Positions 16,918 to 26,003 are shown, counted from the stretch's first letter. The stretch is 64,000 bases of DNA from Pseudomonas paraversuta (GCF_904063065.1 NZ_CAJFCL010000008.1:186001-250000), one strand, 5' to 3'. Translations and numbers: made by a program. The notes: generated by a model from the letters alone, not told the origin.

Positions 16918-18849
16918 TCAGATGCCGGTCTTTGCGGTTGCCTGCAAACCTGCCAGCAGCAGGCGCTGATACAGCTCTTCGCGCAGACCCTCGGGCTTTT
17001 CAAGCCCCATGCGCGAGAGGTGTTCGGGGAATGCTTGCGCTGCAGGTGCGTCCAGCGTGGCTTTGCCCAGTTCATAGATCTGCGTGAGTTTGAATTTGCT
17101 CTTGAGCCAGTTCAACGCCCGCAGCAGGTCTTGCTCCTGGGTGCTGAAATCGCTGCCCAGCGGGTACTCCGGGAATAAATGCGGGTGGCGCGCGGCAATC
17201 GATTGCAGGCGCTGCGGACTGTTGTCGGCAAATCGCGGATCGAGGCAAAAGTCCTTGGGCAATTTGCCGATTTGCTGTGCCTGTTCGATCAGTTCGGTCT
17301 GGAAGCGTGAATCGGTGATGGACAGCATCGCCTCGATCACATGACGATCGGTCTTGCCGCGCAGATCTGCGATGCCGTATTCGGTTATCACGATGTCGCG
17401 CAAATGCCGGGGAATGGTGCAGTGGCCATATTCCCAGACGATGTTGGAACTCACATCGCCTCCCGACTCGCGCCAGCTGCGCAGGATGATCACCGAGCGC
17501 GCGTCATGCAGCGCATGGCCCTGGGCCACAAAGTTGTATTGGCCGCCGACCCCGCTGAGTACGCGGCCGTCTTCCAGTTGATCGGCGACGGCGGCCCCGA
17601 GCAAGGTGGCGGTGAACGCGCTGTTCACAAAACGCGCATCGCGCCGCTGCAAGCGCTTCAGGTCTTCCTGGCCATACAGTTCGTTGATGTAGCTGATGGC
17701 GGTCATGTTGAATTCACTGCGCCTGCTCAGTGGCAACTCCCTCAGGCGCTGGTAAAAGCTGGCCGGACCAAGGATGAAGCCGCCGTGTACGCTGATGCCA
17801 TCGCGGTGCAGGCTTTCGTCCAGGGTGCCGGCATTGGCCTGCGTCTGACGCTCGATATCCGGGTACACCTTGCGCCGCACAATACCTGCGTCCGCCAACA
17901 CCATCAGCCCGTGCACAAACATCTCGCTACAGCCATACAGGCCCCGGGCGAACGGTTCGACCCCGCCTTCGCGTTCAATCAGCGAGCGCCATGGGGTTAT
18001 ATCGATATCGCCGAGCAAGGCCCGGTAGCCGTCATTATCGCCCTGACGCGCGAGCAACGCGGCGCTCAGCGCATCGCCCATCGAACCAATGCCAATCTGT
18101 AGCGTGCCGCCATCACGCACCAGAGTGCTGGCGTGCAGGCCGATAAAATGGTCTTGCTGGCTCACCGGCATATTGGGGGTAGAAAACAGCGTGGTGTGCT
18201 CATCCTCGTCGATCAGCAGGTCAAAATCTTCGATGTCGAGCTCAGAGTCCCCGGGCATGTAGGGCAAGTCGCTGTGCACGTGGCCCAGTATCAGAATGGT
18301 TTCGCCCGCGGCCCGGCGTCTGGCGATCATGGGCAGTAAATCGAGGGTGACATCGGGGTTGCAGCTCAGGCTCAGGCGCGTGGCATCCTGGGGATCACGG
18401 GCGACCATCTGCGCCACCAGATTCAAGCCGTTGGCGTTGATATCGCGGGCGGCATGGCTGTAGTTGCTGCTGACGTAATCCTGTTGCGCCGCCGGGCTAT
18501 TGAGCAGGCTGCCCGGCTGCATAAAGAACTGCTCGACGTGAATGTTGCCCGGCATGCTGTTGCGATGCAGGTCGGCGAGGTAATCCAGTTCGATATAGTC
18601 GCCAAACACCCGCTCCACAAAGGGCTCGAGAAAGCGGCGCTGCAAACCGTCACCCAGGGGCGGGCGACCAAGGCTCAAGGCGGTGTAAATCGTCAGCCGG
18701 CGCTCGGGCAGCAACTTGATGCGCCGATATAGCGCGTTAACGAACCGGTTGGCCTTGCCCAGACCCAGCGGCAAGCCGAGGTGAATATGCATCGGCAAAC
18801 GTGCGAGCACATCATCGACTGCGCGCTCGATCGAACAGGACTGCACCAT
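16918..18849 (-). CDS. Acetyl-CoA hydrolase/transferase family protein
   Basis: 643 residues from ATG 18849, selected because GGAGGG lies five bases upstream; the in-frame opening to 18918 has no such site. The protein carries the CoA-transferase family I fold: PLGLGKANRFVNAL near 30, a central region with SMGDALSAALLARQGD near 250, and the C-terminal acetyl-CoA hydrolase half with GVGGQYNFVAQGHAL near 430 and ITEYGIADLRGKTDRHVI near 500. Family members transfer CoA between acetate, succinate or propionate, or hydrolyse acyl-CoA. At about 640 residues it is longer than the usual 500-residue enzymes, matching the longer pseudomonad subgroup. Substrate unknown. Confidence 0.82.
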   Translation of the reverse strand: MVQSCSIERAVDDVLARLPMHIHLGLPLGLGKANRFVNALYRRIKLLPERRLTIYTALSLGRPPLGDGLQRRFLEPFVERVFGDYIELDYLADLHRNSMPGNIHVEQFFMQPGSLLNSPAAQQDYVSSNYSHAARDINANGLNLVAQMVARDPQDATRLSLSCNPDVTLDLLPMIARRRAAGETILILGHVHSDLPYMPGDSELDIEDFDLLIDEDEHTTLFSTPNMPVSQQDHFIGLHASTLVRDGGTLQIGIGSMGDALSAALLARQGDNDGYRALLGDIDITPWRSLIEREGGVEPFARGLYGCSEMFVHGLMVLADAGIVRRKVYPDIERQTQANAGTLDESLHRDGISVHGGFILGPASFYQRLRELPLSRRSEFNMTAISYINELYGQEDLKRLQRRDARFVNSAFTATLLGAAVADQLEDGRVLSGVGGQYNFVAQGHALHDARSVIILRSWRESGGDVSSNIVWEYGHCTIPRHLRDIVITEYGIADLRGKTDRHVIEAMLSITDSRFQTELIEQAQQIGKLPKDFCLDPRFADNSPQRLQSIAARHPHLFPEYPLGSDFSTQEQDLLRALNWLKSKFKLTQIYELGKATLDAPAAQAFPEHLSRMGLEKPEGLREELYQRLLLAGLQATAKTGI

Positions 18850-18955
18850 CTGACCCTCCAAGACCATCCGTGTATAGAGATGTGACAGAGAGTGACCGGT
18901 CTTGGTTGCAAAGAGCAAGGAGGATCAAGGGCGTGCCGGAGCAAATTTCAGGCAC

Positions 18956-18981
18956 AAAAAAGCCGCCCATCAGCGGCTTTT
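18956..18981 (-). terminator. Intrinsic terminator of the cytochrome c5 gene
   Basis: On the minus strand a 9-bp stem (AAAAGCCGC / GCGGCTTTT) with a six-base loop runs into a T-rich stretch, 16 bp after the cytochrome stop codon. Confidence 0.85.
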
Positions 18982-18996
18982 CTGGTGAAGATCGGC

Positions 18997-19422
18997 TTAC
19001 TTCAAGCCGGACATCTTCTCGATGGCGCCTTTCAGTTCTTCATCGGTACAGGTCATGCACGTGCCTTTTGGCGGCATGGCGTTGATCCCGGTGATGGCCT
19101 TGGCCAGGATGCCATCGAGGCCGCCCTGGTGATCGGCACGTTCTTTCCAGGCTGCGGTGTCACCGATTTTCGGTGCGCCCAGCAAGCCTGTGCCGTGGCA
19201 CGCGTTGCAATGCTTGGCAATGATGTCGTCCGGGCTTTGAGCACCGCCGCCACCAGCTGAAGCGACGACATCCATGCCTTTACATTCTTCGCCCTGAACA
19301 CAGACTTTGCCTACAGGCTCGAGACGTTTTGCAATGTCATCGTTTGTTGCCGCTTGAGCGTTGACTGCCCAAAGGGCCAATACAGTTGCTGGTACGGCCA
19401 GCATTTTCATAATTAGGTTCAC
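18997..19422 (-). CDS. cycB: Cytochrome c5 family protein
   Basis: 141 residues, GTG start with GAGGG eight bases ahead; an ATG twelve bases in is an alternative. Residues 1-24 form a signal peptide ending NAQA, so the protein is periplasmic. The haem motif is CNACH at 72-76, and the axial methionine is probably in INAMPPKG near 115. A further C-x-x-C pair (GTCMTCTD) near the C-terminus is the hallmark of cytochrome c5. It is a small monohaem electron carrier in the respiratory chain. Symbol given by synteny with PA5300. It has its own terminator and is probably monocistronic. Confidence 0.86.
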   Translation of the reverse strand: MNLIMKMLAVPATVLALWAVNAQAATNDDIAKRLEPVGKVCVQGEECKGMDVVASAGGGGAQSPDDIIAKHCNACHGTGLLGAPKIGDTAAWKERADHQGGLDGILAKAITGINAMPPKGTCMTCTDEELKGAIEKMSGLK

Positions 19423-19590
19423 GCGTACACCCTCAATGGTGGCTATTCACGCCCACAACCACGGTTTCGCGGGCGGCAAAAGTATAACGGTTAGCCCGCC
19501 ACTCTGAAACAACCCTAAAGACAAAGGGGGAATAGAGATGGCGAAATGCAGCTGCGGATGCCTCTGCCCATAAGCAGGGCGCCTCTTTTC

Positions 19591-20139
19591 TTAGAAATTC
19601 GCCGGGGTGGCTGCGCTGATTAGTCGCGCTGCGACATCGAACGGATTGCGAAAACGGTGCGGCTTGGAGCTTTCGAAATAGTAGCTGTCGCCGGCTTCGA
19701 GCACGAAGGTCTCAAGACCTACGGTCAACTCCAGACGGCCTTCCACCAGGATTCCGGTTTCTTCGCCTTCGTGGGTCAGCATTTCGTCCCCGGTATCGGC
19801 GCCCGGTGGATAGATTTCGTTAAGAAATGCGATGGCCCGACTCGGATGCGCCTTGCCGACCAGTTTCATGGTCACGGCACCATCTGAAATGTCGATCAAT
19901 TCATTGGCTTTGTAGACAATTTGCGTCGGTTTTTCCTGAAGGATCTCTTCGGAAAAAAATTCGACCATGGACATTGGAATGCCACTCAGCACTTTTCTCA
20001 GGGAGCTTATTGAAGGGCTCACGCTGTTTTTTTCGATCATCGAAATAGTGCTGTTAGTGACGCCCGCACGCTTGGCGAGTTCACGCTGTGACAGGCCTTT
20101 AAGTTTGCGGATGGATTGCAGTCGTTCACCGACGTCCAA
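19591..20139 (-). CDS. pauR: XRE-cupin transcriptional regulator PauR (polyamine catabolism repressor)
   Basis: 182 residues, TTG start with AGGAGG eight bases upstream. An HTH_3 domain covers 7-60 (LSQRELAKRAGVTNSTIS). A short linker leads to a C-terminal cupin domain (about 110-178, with HEGEETGILVEGRLEL and PHRFRNP). This PuuR-type architecture, together with its position beside dadX and upstream of a PauB-type oxidase and kauB, matches PauR (PA5301), which represses putrescine and cadaverine utilisation genes and is relieved by polyamines. It is probably on its own transcript, 127 bp downstream of dadX. Confidence 0.85.
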   Translation of the reverse strand: MDVGERLQSIRKLKGLSQRELAKRAGVTNSTISMIEKNSVSPSISSLRKVLSGIPMSMVEFFSEEILQEKPTQIVYKANELIDISDGAVTMKLVGKAHPSRAIAFLNEIYPPGADTGDEMLTHEGEETGILVEGRLELTVGLETFVLEAGDSYYFESSKPHRFRNPFDVAARLISAATPANF

Positions 20140-20266
20140 TGCGGGAGCCTCCTAGGGGTCAGGTTCAGGTCGAGAAGCCGCCATCATGGCGATAGCGTTC
20201 AGTATTTACAACACTTCGACTTCAAACCTGTACACCCATTTTGCTCCGCACATTGGATACAACTCA

Positions 20267-21340
20267 TCAGTTCCCGGAATAGAGGCGCGGGGCTCGTTTC
20301 AGGTTGCAAAAAATCTGGTAAGGAATGGTGTCAGCCTTGGCCGCCACCTCACTGGCGAGGATGGTTTTGCCCCACAACTCGACGGGTGAACCGAGGCCGG
20401 CTTGCGGCACATCCGTGAGATCAATGCACAGCATGTCCATCGACACCCGCCCCAGCAGCTGGCTGCGTACACCGGCCACCAGTACCGGGGTGCCGGTGGG
20501 CGCCTGACGCGGGTAGCCATCGGCATAACCCATGGCCACTACGCCGACGCGCATTGGTCGGGTGGTGATGAATCTGGCGCCGTAGCCCACCGGCTCGCCT
20601 GCCGGCAATTCGCGTACGCAAATGACTCTGGATTCCAGGCTCATCACTGGCTGCAGGCGGGAAGCTTGAGCCTGCGGCTCTTCAAACGGGGTTGCCCCGT
20701 ACAGCATGAGCCCCGGACGGACCCAGTCACTCGGGGTGGTTGGCCAGCCAAGGATCGACGGCGAGTTGCGCAAGCTGACTTCGGCAGACAAGTCCGCACG
20801 GGCCGCCTGAAACACCGCCAGCTGTTCTTCACTGCGGCTGCAGTCCAGTTCATCGGCGCGGGCGAAGTGGCTCATGAGTACGATTTTTGCCACTTTGCCG
20901 CTGGCCTGCAGGCGCTGGTAGGCGGCTTTGTAATCATGCGGGTGCAAGCCGACGCGGTGCATGCCGCTGTCGAGTTTTAACCACACCTGAATCGGTCTGG
21001 CGAGGCGGGCCTGCTCGATCGCGTCGAGCTGCCACAGCGAATGCACCACGCACCAGAAGTCGTGCTCGACGATCAGCGGCAGTTCATCTGCTTCAAAAAA
21101 ACCTTCAAGCAGCAGAATAGGGGCGCGAATGCCGGCAGCGCGCAGTTCCAGAGCTTCTTCGATACAGGCAACAGCAAAGCCGTCGGCTTCAGCCTCCAGG
21201 GCCTGGGCGCAACGAACGGCGCCATGGCCGTAGGCGTCGGCCTTGATCACGGCGAGGGCTTTGGCCCCCGTCACTTCACGGGCCAGTTGGTAGTTATGAC
21301 GCAGGGCTTGAAGGTCGATCAGGGCACGGGCTGGGCGCAT
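20267..21340 (-). CDS. dadX: Catabolic alanine racemase DadX
   Basis: 357 residues. The PLP lysine is K33 in AVIKADAYGHG, and the second catalytic residue is the tyrosine in PVGYGARF near 252. MRPARALIDLQALRHNY is the family opening. It interconverts L- and D-alanine, feeding D-alanine to the DadA dehydrogenase encoded two genes upstream on the same strand. Only about 100 bp separate it from the RidA gene, so dadA-ridA-dadX form one operon under control of the divergent Lrp/DadR. Its own ribosome-binding site is weak. Confidence 0.93.
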   Translation of the reverse strand: MRPARALIDLQALRHNYQLAREVTGAKALAVIKADAYGHGAVRCAQALEAEADGFAVACIEEALELRAAGIRAPILLLEGFFEADELPLIVEHDFWCVVHSLWQLDAIEQARLARPIQVWLKLDSGMHRVGLHPHDYKAAYQRLQASGKVAKIVLMSHFARADELDCSRSEEQLAVFQAARADLSAEVSLRNSPSILGWPTTPSDWVRPGLMLYGATPFEEPQAQASRLQPVMSLESRVICVRELPAGEPVGYGARFITTRPMRVGVVAMGYADGYPRQAPTGTPVLVAGVRSQLLGRVSMDMLCIDLTDVPQAGLGSPVELWGKTILASEVAAKADTIPYQIFCNLKRAPRLYSGN

Positions 21341-21439
21341 GGCGGCGGGCTTCTAACGGCTGTTGAATAAAAAACCGGCGCCAACCCGTGGCTTGACCAC
21401 GGTGGCACCGGAAGAGGGACAGTTATGACATCAAGGGTG

Positions 21440-21793
21440 TTATGGCAGTGCCGCGATAACCGACAGTTCCACCAGAATTTCCGGTTCGCACAGCTTGGCT
21501 TCGACCGTTGCGCGTGCAGGCTGTACGCCTTTAGGCAGCCACTCGTCCCAGACACTGTTCATGCCGGCAAAGTCGGCATCGATGTTCTTGAGGTAGATGG
21601 TGACCGACAGGATGTGGCTTTTGTCGGTGCCCGCCAGGTCCAGCAGGTGCTCGATATTTTTCAGGGTTTCGCGGGTTTGTTGCTCGACCCCGGCATACAT
21701 GTCATTGCCGACTTGCCCTGACAGGTAAACAGTGCCGTTGTGAGCCACGATCTGGCTCATGCGTTCATTGGTGAGCTGGCGCTGGATTGCCAT
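21440..21793 (-). CDS. RidA/YjgF-family protein of the dad operon
   Basis: 117 residues from ATG 21793 (AGGAGA upstream). Its first 29 bases lie inside the end of dadA, so translation is coupled. Family features include VAHNGTVYLSGQVG near 18, the loop TRETLKNIEHLL, and the conserved C-terminal segment ARATVEAKLCEPEILVELSVIA with the arginine that binds substrate carboxylates. RidA proteins hydrolyse reactive imines and enamines to ketoacids. Here it likely hydrolyses the 2-iminopropionate released by DadA, giving pyruvate and ammonia. A second RidA is encoded at 47302. Confidence 0.88.
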   Translation of the reverse strand: MAIQRQLTNERMSQIVAHNGTVYLSGQVGNDMYAGVEQQTRETLKNIEHLLDLAGTDKSHILSVTIYLKNIDADFAGMNSVWDEWLPKGVQPARATVEAKLCEPEILVELSVIAALP

Positions 21794-23066
21794 GTTTTGC
21801 AGTCTCCTGGTGGTTTCCGTAACGGGAAATATCAAGGCCTTCGGCGCTGATCTGTGGCGTCTTTTTGGCCATCACGTCAGCGAGGAAGCGGCCGGAGCCG
21901 CAGGCCATGGTCCAGCCGAGTGTGCCATGACCGGTGTTCAGGAACAGGTTTTTAAATGGCGTCGGGCCCACGATCGGCGTGCCGTCCGGAGTGGTCGGGC
22001 GCAGGCCGGTCCAGAAACTTGCCTGGCTCAAATCACCGCCCCGAGGATAAAGATCATTGACGATCATCTCCAGGGTTTCACGCCGACGTGGATTGAGCGA
22101 CAGGTCAAAACCGGCTATCTCGGCCATGCCGCCGACACGGATACGGTTGTCGAAACGGGTGATGGCGACTTTGTAGGTCTCATCCAGAATGGTCGAGGTT
22201 GGGGCCATGGCCGGATCGGTGATCGGGATGGTCAGCGAGTAGCCTTTGAGCGGGTAAACCGGGGCCTTGATGCCCAGTGGCTTGAGCATTTGCGGTGAGT
22301 AGCTGCCCAGGGCCAGTACGTAGCGGTCAGCGGTTTCGAGCTTGCCGTCGATCATTACGCCATTGATGCGATCGCCCGCGAAGTCCAGGTGCTGGATATC
22401 CTGACCGAAGCGGAATTCGACACCCAGGTTTTTAGCCATTTCAGCCAAGCGGGTGGTGAACATCTGACAGTCACCTGTCTGGTCATTCGGCAGGCGCAGG
22501 GCGCCGGCCAGAATGTCAGTGACACCGGCCAGTGCCGGCTCAACCCGGGCGATACCCGCACGGTCGAGCAGCTCGTAAGGCACCCCGGACTCCTTGAGTA
22601 CGGCGATATCTTTGGCTGCGCCGTCCAGTTGGGCCTGGGTGCGGAACAATTGAGTGGTACCGAGGTTGCGAGCCTCGTAGGCAATACCGGTTTCGGCGCG
22701 CAGTTCATCGAGGCAGTCGCGGCTGTACTCGGACAAACGCACCATGCGCTCCTTGTTCACGGCATAGCGGCTGGCGGTGCAGTTGCGCAGCATCTGCGCC
22801 ATCCACAGGTACTGGTCGATATTGGTGGTGGCCTTGATTGCCAGGGGCGCGTGGCGCTCGAGCAGCCATTTGATCGCCTTGAGCGGAACGCCCGGCGCGG
22901 CCCATGGCGATGCATAGCCCGGGGATACCTGGCCGGCGTTGGCAAAGCTGGTTTCCATCGCAACGGCTGGCTGACGGTCTACGACGACTACATCGAAACC
23001 GGCTCGGGCCAGATAATAGGCGCTGGCAGTACCAATAACGCCGCCACCCAATACCATAACTCGCAT
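21765..23066 (-). CDS. dadA: D-amino-acid dehydrogenase, small subunit
   Basis: 433 residues from ATG 23066, with GAGGG ten bases ahead; this gives the canonical MRVMVLGGGVIGTASAYYLA opening. The FAD-binding GxGxxG is at 7-12. The DAO-family C-terminal segment reads LFLNTGHGTLGWTMACGSG near 385-405. The enzyme sits on the inner-membrane face and oxidises D-alanine and other D-amino acids, passing electrons to quinone. It is the first gene of dadA-ridA-dadX and is divergent from lrp across a 156-bp AT-rich region that holds the operator. Confidence 0.95.
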   Translation of the reverse strand: MRVMVLGGGVIGTASAYYLARAGFDVVVVDRQPAVAMETSFANAGQVSPGYASPWAAPGVPLKAIKWLLERHAPLAIKATTNIDQYLWMAQMLRNCTASRYAVNKERMVRLSEYSRDCLDELRAETGIAYEARNLGTTQLFRTQAQLDGAAKDIAVLKESGVPYELLDRAGIARVEPALAGVTDILAGALRLPNDQTGDCQMFTTRLAEMAKNLGVEFRFGQDIQHLDFAGDRINGVMIDGKLETADRYVLALGSYSPQMLKPLGIKAPVYPLKGYSLTIPITDPAMAPTSTILDETYKVAITRFDNRIRVGGMAEIAGFDLSLNPRRRETLEMIVNDLYPRGGDLSQASFWTGLRPTTPDGTPIVGPTPFKNLFLNTGHGTLGWTMACGSGRFLADVMAKKTPQISAEGLDISRYGNHQETAKHGNPAPAHQ

Positions 23067-23145
23067 ATTTATTTCCCTCATCGCGGCCAGCCGCAGACGT
23101 TTATTGTTCAAAGCGAAGATGAGCGCAGTATAAGAAGCATTTGCC

Positions 23146-23160
23146 AGTGGATTTCACTGT
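23146..23160. promoter_or_regulatory. Candidate Lrp/DadR box between dadA and lrp
   Basis: The 15-mer CAGTGGATTTCACTG is an exact inverted repeat CAGTG-N5-CACTG with an AT-rich core. It agrees at 12 of 15 positions with the classical E. coli Lrp consensus (YAGHAWATTWTDCTR). It lies immediately before a TATAAA sequence that could be the -10 of lrp. Confidence 0.5.
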
Positions 23161-23222
23161 ATAAAAAGCTATATTTGGCGACAATTCTCGGCCAAAACGC
23201 TTTTTACAAAGGAGATTCTCCT

Positions 23223-23711
23223 ATGCGTACAAATCATCAGACAAAGCGTGAACTGGACAAGATCGATCGCAACATTTTGCGCATCCTGCAGGCCGATGGC
23301 CGGATCTCGTTTACCGAGCTTGGAGAGAAGGTAGGGTTGTCGACCACGCCCTGTACCGAGCGGGTACGCAGGCTGGAACGCGAAGGGATCATCATGGGCT
23401 ACAACGCCCGGCTCAACCCCCAGCATTTGCAGGGCAGTTTGCTGGTGTTCGTCGAAATCAGCCTCGACTACAAGTCAGGCGATACTTTTGAAGAATTCCG
23501 CCGTGCAGTGCTGAAATTGCCCCACGTACTGGAGTGTCATCTGGTGTCGGGTGACTTCGACTATCTGGTCAAGGCGCGGATCAGCGAGATGGCCTCGTAC
23601 CGCAAGCTGCTGGGCGATATCTTGCTCAAACTGCCCCACGTGCGTGAGTCCAAGAGCTATATCGTGATGGAAGAGGTGAAAGAGAGCCTGAATTTGCCGA
23701 TCCCGGATTGA
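23223..23711 (+). CDS. lrp: Leucine-responsive regulatory protein, alanine-sensing DadR
   Basis: 162 residues; AAGGAG seven bases before the ATG fixes the start. The AsnC/Lrp HTH is in residues 10-65 (DRNILRILQADGRISFTELGEKVGLS and TTPCTERVRRLE). The RAM ligand domain follows, with HLVSGDFDYLVKA. Divergent from dadA. In P. aeruginosa this protein (PA5308) activates dadAX in response to alanine. It very likely also represses its own promoter through the shared operator region. Confidence 0.93.
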   Translation: MRTNHQTKRELDKIDRNILRILQADGRISFTELGEKVGLSTTPCTERVRRLEREGIIMGYNARLNPQHLQGSLLVFVEISLDYKSGDTFEEFRRAVLKLPHVLECHLVSGDFDYLVKARISEMASYRKLLGDILLKLPHVRESKSYIVMEEVKESLNLPIPD

Positions 23712-23721
23712 CCCCGGGGCT

Positions 23722-23747
23722 CTGCAGGAGCGAGCTTGCTCCTGCAG
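23722..23747. repeat. REP palindrome between lrp and the YkgJ-type gene
   Basis: Ten-base arms CTGCAGGAGC and GCTCCTGCAG enclose GAGCTT. It sits in the 49-bp gap between convergent genes. Confidence 0.8.
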
Positions 23748-23760
23748 GGGCAGGAAGGTT

Positions 23761-24114
23761 CTAGACCAGCACCTGGCGGGTACTGGCGATGTATTCATGC
23801 ACCAGCTTCTCCGCCGAAGGATGGATCATTTCCACCGGGCGGCGGCCGTTAGGGCACGGCAAGGTCGGGGTGGTGCCAAACAGACGGCAGATCAGCGGGC
23901 GCTCTTCATACACAGTGCAGCCATTGGGGCCCAGGTGTACGCAGTTCAGCTCGTCCATGGCCGCCTCTTGTTCGGCAGCGGTCTTGCGTGGCAGGCGGGC
24001 CATTTCTTCAGATGAGGTGGTCACGGGCCCGCAGCAGTCATGGCAACCCGGAACGCATTCGAACGACGGGATCTGCTGCCTGAGAAAGCGGATTTTATGA
24101 CTGTTACAGCTCAT
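23761..24114 (-). CDS. YkgJ-family cysteine-cluster protein
   Basis: 117 residues. Cysteines occur in the family pattern C-x3-CxxCC (VPGCHDCCGPV near 20-30), then NCVHLGPNGC near 57-66, CRLFG near 76 and LPCPNG near 86. YkgJ proteins (UPF0153) are thought to bind zinc or an Fe-S cluster through these residues; the function is not established. It stands alone between lrp and the PauB-type gene. Confidence 0.85.
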   Translation of the reverse strand: MSCNSHKIRFLRQQIPSFECVPGCHDCCGPVTTSSEEMARLPRKTAAEQEAAMDELNCVHLGPNGCTVYEERPLICRLFGTTPTLPCPNGRRPVEMIHPSAEKLVHEYIASTRQVLV

Positions 24115-24261
24115 CTAAGGCTCACCGGATTTGAAAAGGCCGCAGAGTCTGCCCGAAAAGCCTCACTCTAGACAGGGCCGTCCGGCTGTTCTTGCCCCGC
24201 AGGAAGGGCCGGGCTTATGCTCCGTCAAATTTTTCTAACATGAATAATCAGGATTAATCAC

Positions 24262-25563
24262 ATGAGCGCCCCGGATCCGCGCAGCCAGCACACCGCTTCT
24301 TATTACGCCGCCAGCAGTCTGCCGCAGCCCGATCATCCGGTGCTGCAAGGTGAGCATGTGGCTGATGTGTGCGTGGTGGGCGGCGGCTTTTCCGGCCTGA
24401 ACACGGCGCTGGAACTGGCCGAGCGCGGCATGAGCGTGATTGTGCTCGAAGCGCACAAGATCGGCTGGGGCGCCAGCGGGCGCAATGGCGGGCAACTGAT
24501 TCGCGGCGTCGGCCACGGGCTTGAGCAGTTTGAAGGGATCATCGGCAAGGACGGTGTGCGGCAAATGAAGTTGATGGGCCTGGAGGCGGTGGAAATCGTG
24601 CGCCAGCGGGTCGAACGCTACAACATTGCCTGCGACCTGACCTGGGGTTATTGCGACCTGGCCAACAAGCCTCGCGACCTGGAAGGTTTTGCCGAAGAGG
24701 CCGAAGAATTGCGCGGTTTGGGTTATCGCCACCAGACCCGTTTGCTGCAAGCCAACGAAGTGCACAGTGTGGTGGGTTCGGACCGTTATGTCGGAGGCCT
24801 GGTCGACATGGGCTCGGGTCATTTGCACCCGCTTAACCTGGCGCTGGGTGAAGCCGCCGTCGCGGCGCAATTGGGCGTGAAGCTGTTCGAAAACAGCGCG
24901 GTAACCCGGATCGATTACGGCCCTGAAGTGCGTGTGCATACGGCTCAGGGATCGGTGCGGGCCAGGAGCCTTGTGCTGGGCTGCAATGCCTATCTCAAGG
25001 ATCTCAACCCGCAACTCAGTGGCAAAGTACTGCCTGCGGGCAGTTACATCATTGCCACCGAGCCGTTGAGTGAAGCCCAGGCTCATGCTTTGTTGCCGCA
25101 GAACATGGCGGTATGCGATCAGCGTGTGGCGCTGGATTATTACCGGCTTTCGGCGGACCGGCGTTTGCTGTTCGGTGGTGCCTGCCATTACTCAGGCCGC
25201 GACCCGCAGGACATCGGCGCTTACATGCGGCCGAAAATGCTCGAAGTGTTCCCGCACCTGGCCAATGTAAAAATCGATTACCAGTGGGGCGGGATGATTG
25301 GTATTGGCGCCAACCGCTTGCCGCAGATCGGTCGTCTGCCGGATCAGCCCAACGTGTATTTCGCCCAGGCGTATTCAGGACATGGGGTGAACGCCACGCA
25401 CCTGGCCGGCAAGCTGCTGGCCGAGGCCATCAGCGGCCAGCAAAGCCACGGTTTTGACCTGTTCGCCAAAGTCCCGCACATCACCTTTCCGGGCGGCAAG
25501 TACCTGCGTTCGCCGTTGCTGGCGCTGGGCATGTTGTGGCATCGGCTCAAAGAGCTGGGTTAA
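24262..25563 (+). CDS. pauB: FAD-dependent oxidase, gamma-glutamylputrescine oxidase type (PauB)
   Basis: 433 residues. An N-terminal extension of 37 residues leads to the FAD motif VVGGGFSGLNTALELAERG. It continues with IGWGASGRNGGQL near 75 (the family's second FAD-contact motif) and ends with FAQAYSGHGVNATHLAGKL near 370-388. This is the DAO/PuuB architecture. In P. aeruginosa, PauB enzymes oxidise gamma-glutamylated polyamines to the aldehyde, H2O2 and ammonia, and pauB4 (PA5309) occupies this position. The aldehyde would go to KauB. No glutamylpolyamine synthetase (pauA) is in the window, so the pathway is dispersed. Confidence 0.85.
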   Translation: MSAPDPRSQHTASYYAASSLPQPDHPVLQGEHVADVCVVGGGFSGLNTALELAERGMSVIVLEAHKIGWGASGRNGGQLIRGVGHGLEQFEGIIGKDGVRQMKLMGLEAVEIVRQRVERYNIACDLTWGYCDLANKPRDLEGFAEEAEELRGLGYRHQTRLLQANEVHSVVGSDRYVGGLVDMGSGHLHPLNLALGEAAVAAQLGVKLFENSAVTRIDYGPEVRVHTAQGSVRARSLVLGCNAYLKDLNPQLSGKVLPAGSYIIATEPLSEAQAHALLPQNMAVCDQRVALDYYRLSADRRLLFGGACHYSGRDPQDIGAYMRPKMLEVFPHLANVKIDYQWGGMIGIGANRLPQIGRLPDQPNVYFAQAYSGHGVNATHLAGKLLAEAISGQQSHGFDLFAKVPHITFPGGKYLRSPLLALGMLWHRLKELG

Positions 25564-25600
25564 CCCGCCCCCCTGCAGGCGCTCGCTGCTGCCAGTCAGG

Positions 25601-25834
25601 TCAAGAACGCCAGAACGGTTTGCAGCCTTCGCGCAGGGCCAGCTCCGGGCTCAAACCCACGTCCCGCAGCTGCTGTGCATCCAGCTGGAGCAAGGCCCGG
25701 CGGGTGCGTGAGCGGTGACAGAACAGGCCCCAGCGGCTTAAAGCGGCAGGTGAACTGACGACCTGAAAAGATTCGTGCTCAGCCTGTAATTGCGGGCCGT
25801 GTAACGTCAGACGCACATCGCTTAAACCATTCAT
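25601..25834 (-). CDS. Small DUF1127-type protein
   Basis: 77 residues from ATG 25834, with AAGGAG seven bases upstream; the longer frame to 25873 lacks a site. The C-terminal half reads RRALLQLDAQQLRDVGLSPELA, the hallmark of DUF1127 (L..L.D..L.DIGL). Members with a C-terminal DUF1127 motif are small Arg-rich RNA-associated proteins in other proteobacteria. It is divergent from the MocR-type gene and convergent with pauB. Confidence 0.72.
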   Translation of the reverse strand: MNGLSDVRLTLHGPQLQAEHESFQVVSSPAALSRWGLFCHRSRTRRALLQLDAQQLRDVGLSPELALREGCKPFWRS

Positions 25835-26003
25835 TCGCCAGCTCCTTTTGACTCGGTTGCTATGAGTCAGCATGATGGCCTTGCGTCAAAAACCATGACA
25901 GATTCAGCAAACTGTTTTTATATGCATACAGATTCGTCTTTTTAGAGCCTGAATCCTCGGTTTATAGCCCATCTGTACCGGTCAATCTTTCGAGAGCACC
26001 GCC

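Noticed and set aside
22389..23222. Long in-frame upstream extension of lrp
   Set aside because: It runs antisense through dadA; the AAGGAG-ATG at 23223 and known Lrp length fix the start.
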